NCBI GenBank assembly: GCA_900546295.1
Contig: URCK01000036.1
Coordinates: forward strand, 1 to 15,539
Origin: an uncultured Eubacteriales bacterium
GTDB lineage: Bacteria > Bacillota > Clostridia > Oscillospirales > Oscillospiraceae
Direction of reading: 5' to 3'
DNA length: 15,539 nucleotides
Shown: one piece after another, positions 14,095 to 15,539 of the stretch
Numbering within the stretch: the stretch's first letter is position 1
How the letters are laid out: each line of letters opens with the position of its first letter
Notes under the pieces: model-generated
The model's database searches: none
Seen by the model: only the letters and a program-made list of their open reading frames with translations
Told to the model about the DNA's origin: nothing
Program-made: the position numbers and the translations under genes

Positions 14095-15063
14095 TCAGCG
14101 CAGATCGCGCTTGATGGCACGGCTGAGCGTGTGCAATTCGTCCAGCGTGGAAAGCTGCACGATCTTTTCCTTATAATAATTGGCGTGGCTCACGCCCTTC
14201 AAATACCAGCACAGGTGGTGGCGCGCCTCGAGCATGGCGCCGCGCTCGGTGCCGTACTCGGCAGAAAGCTCGACCTGACGCACGGCGGTATCCCAGCGCT
14301 CGGCAAAGGGCGGGAGCGGCGGAACGGCGCGCCCGTCGAGCGCGGCGGCGGACTGCATGAAGAGCCAGGGGTTGCCAAAGCTCCCGCGTCCGATCATCGC
14401 CATGTCCGCGCCCGTGAAGCGGAGGATGCGCACGGCGGCCTCGGGGGAAAATACGTCGCCATTGGCGATGACGGGGATGTTTACCGCCTGCTTCACATCG
14501 CGGATGGTATTCCAGTCGGCCTCGCCGCCGTACATCTGCGCGCGCGTGCGCCCGTGCACCGCGACGGCGCTGACACCGGCCTGCTCGAGCATTTTGGCAA
14601 GCTCGACGGCATTGATGCTGCCCTTGTCCCAGCCGCGGCGCATCTTCGCCGTGACGGGTACCTTGACGGCGCGCACGACTGCCTCGGCAATGCGCGCGGC
14701 CTTTTCCACGTCGCGCATCAGGGCGCTGCCGTCGCCGTTTTTGACGACCTTGCCCACCGGGCAGCCCATGTTGATATCGAGAATGTCCGCGCCGGAGATC
14801 TCGATGGCCATCTGCGCGGCCTCTGCCATGCAGGTTTCGTCGCTGCCGAAGATCTGCGCGGCAAAGGGCTTCTCGCCCGGAAACGGGCGCAGGAGCTGCG
14901 CGGTCTTCGCGTCGTGATAGCACAGCGCCCGGGAGCTCACAAGCTCGGTGACGGTGTAGCCCGCGCCAAGTTCAGAGCAGATCTGGCGGAAGGCAGCGTC
15001 CGTTACGCCTGCCATCGGCGCAAGCGCCAGCTTTGATTCGATTGTAACGGTTCCGATCTGCAT
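14095..15063 (-). CDS. dus: tRNA-dihydrouridine synthase
   Basis: FMN enzyme that reduces uridines in tRNA to dihydrouridine, 322 residues. The TIM-barrel start LALAPMAGVTDAAFR (12-26) contributes to FMN binding. DINMGCPVGKVVKNGDGSALM carries the catalytic acid Cys101. TAKMRRGWD has the FMN-contacting Lys140, and HGRTRAQMYGG, PVIANGDVFSPE and MIGRGSFGNPWLF complete the barrel. Start ATG 15063 is chosen because the family N-terminus begins here. The in-frame ATG at 15132 lies upstream of the predicted transcription start and adds unrelated residues. The ribosome site (AGGCGG) is weak. It is the first gene of the cluster and sits divergent from two tRNA genes. DusB is the best guess for the subclass, but the target uridine cannot be assigned from sequence. 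Confidence 0.95.
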   Translation of the reverse strand: MQIGTVTIESKLALAPMAGVTDAAFRQICSELGAGYTVTELVSSRALCYHDAKTAQLLRPFPGEKPFAAQIFGSDETCMAEAAQMAIEISGADILDINMGCPVGKVVKNGDGSALMRDVEKAARIAEAVVRAVKVPVTAKMRRGWDKGSINAVELAKMLEQAGVSAVAVHGRTRAQMYGGEADWNTIRDVKQAVNIPVIANGDVFSPEAAVRILRFTGADMAMIGRGSFGNPWLFMQSAAALDGRAVPPLPPFAERWDTAVRQVELSAEYGTERGAMLEARHHLCWYLKGVSHANYYKEKIVQLSTLDELHTLSRAIKRDLR

Positions 15064-15108
15064 AGTCCGCCTCGTTTCAGCATAGAATGGCAATAATTTT
15101 ACCAATAC

Positions 15109-15137
15109 AGTATACCACAGGCATTGTGACAAGTCAA
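15109..15137 (-). promoter_or_regulatory. promoter of the dus-sigma-folC cluster
   Basis: On the minus strand TTGACT (15137-15132), a 17-base spacer and TATACT (15114-15109). The predicted start is near 15102, about 40 bases before the dus ATG. It resembles a housekeeping promoter, so the sigma factor appears to be made under vegetative control. Confidence 0.78.
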
Positions 15138-15177
15138 AGGAACAAAAAAGAATCGGAAGAATTTTTGCAAAGAGGTG

Positions 15178-15206
15178 TTGACATGGGAGGGGAGGTGTGG
15201 TATATT
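15178..15206 (+). promoter_or_regulatory. promoter of the tRNA-Leu/tRNA-fMet pair
   Basis: Perfect -35 TTGACA (15178-15183), 17-base spacer and TATATT (15201-15206). The predicted start, about 15213, is 11 bases before the tRNA-Leu 5' end. Confidence 0.88.
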
Positions 15207-15223
15207 AACTGTTGCCGATATCT

Positions 15224-15310
15224 GCCGGTGTGGTGGAACTGGTAGACACAGGGGACTTAAAATCCCCCGGTAGCGATACTGTACCGGTTCGAGTCCGGTC
15301 ACCGGCACCA
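15224..15310 (+). tRNA. tRNA-Leu(UAA)
   Basis: The acceptor stem GCCGGTG pairs with CACCGGC (15300-15306), followed by discriminator A and an encoded CCA. The anticodon stem GGGGA/TCCCC encloses CTTAAAA, giving anticodon UAA. A T-arm GGTTCGAGTCC and a long variable arm fit a class II leucine tRNA of 87 bases. Confidence 0.96.
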
Positions 15311-15326
15311 GTGTTTAAGTTCATAT

Positions 15327-15402
15327 CGCGGAGTGGAGCAGTTGGTAGCTCGTCGGGCTCATAACCCGGAGGCCGTAGGTTCGAGTCCTGCCTCCGCAAC
15401 CA
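15327..15402 (+). tRNA. initiator tRNA-fMet(CAU)
   Basis: 76 bases with encoded CCA. The first base C does not pair with A72 (CGCGGAG against CTCCGCA), the hallmark of bacterial initiator tRNA. The anticodon stem ends in GGG/CCC (CGTCGGGCTCATAACCCGG), the other initiator signature, around anticodon CAU. It is separated from tRNA-Leu by 16 bases and shares its promoter. Confidence 0.96.
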
Positions 15403-15403
15403 G

Positions 15404-15439
15404 AAAAGTCCTGATTTCTTGTGAAATCAGGACTTTTTT
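15404..15439 (+). terminator. terminator of the tRNA pair
   Basis: Perfect 15-bp stem (15404-15418 with 15423-15437), TTGT loop and T6 (15434-15439), starting two bases after the initiator tRNA. Confidence 0.93.
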
Positions 15440-15539
15440 CGCACTTTTGTGTCCAATAATTTGCTCGCTGTTTTTTCCTGACCTAAACGCTGACCCCAAC
15501 GGGAGCGGATAGCGGAAAGCACTATACCGCACCAGAGAG

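Noticed and set aside
15099..15399. Short minus-strand frames such as those reading RRQDSNLRPPGYEPDE and GAGDRTRTGT
   Set aside because: These are translations antisense to the two tRNA genes, a well-known source of false proteins.
15527..15539. Similarity of the right edge (ACCGCACCAGAGAG) to bases 304-320 (ACCGCCCCACCAGAGAG)
   Set aside because: The match is short and needs a three-base gap, so it is not enough to propose direct repeats bounding an element.
1..15539. CRISPR array, insertion-sequence ends or prophage module
   Set aside because: No regularly spaced repeats, transposase gene or phage structural gene were seen; the lone serine recombinase is not sufficient.

Overview
The window looks like chromosomal DNA from a Gram-positive, anaerobic gut-type member of the Clostridia (probably Oscillospirales/Ruminococcaceae-like). 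This is inferred from strong AGGAGG ribosome binding sites, SLH-anchored surface proteins, a zinc-finger anti-sigma/ECF sigma pair, a Pta-type acetate route and fairly GC-rich coding sequence. No species can be named from the sequence alone.

Left third (1-5280): an accessory-looking block. A gene-free leader carrying a terminator precedes a small serine recombinase (418-1002). A 264-base spacer with a terminator and two interlocked inverted repeats separates it from a 1305-residue secreted surface protein (1267-5184). That protein has a signal peptide, a beta-helix-like region, a von Willebrand A domain with an altered metal site, a SpaA/Cna-B-like domain and three SLH motifs. Its 5' third is visibly more A+T-rich than its 3' third. 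A long symmetric terminator at 5234-5279 separates this block from the convergent metabolic genes.

Middle (5280-9800): core metabolism and cell wall. Type I glyceraldehyde-3-phosphate dehydrogenase (gap, minus) and phosphate acetyltransferase (pta, minus) are separately promoted and terminated, and each mRNA begins with a 5'-proximal hairpin. Divergent from pta is a membrane-anchored LysM-G5-M23 peptidoglycan hydrolase. Its promoter carries a perfect 17-base palindrome at the predicted transcription start.

Right third (9797-15063, minus): a compact six-gene cluster in transcription order dus - ECF sigma factor - zinc-finger anti-sigma factor - lspA - rluD-like pseudouridine synthase - folC. 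Two ATGA start/stop overlaps and one 29-base overlap point to a single transcript with translational coupling. A consensus-like promoter precedes dus and a terminator follows folC. The cluster joins RNA modification, envelope-stress-type regulation, lipoprotein processing and folate polyglutamylation.

Right end: divergent from dus, a strong promoter drives tRNA-Leu(UAA) and initiator tRNA-fMet(CAU), followed by a terminator. The last 100 bases hold no gene that can be supported.

The most unusual points are a repeated GTTACA-N3-TGTAAC palindrome (hydrolase promoter and the sigma/anti-sigma junction), an LspA with a GGADG-containing N-terminal extension, a GAPDH lacking the usual NAD-binding aspartate, and the recombinase/surface-protein pair with its repeat-rich spacer.
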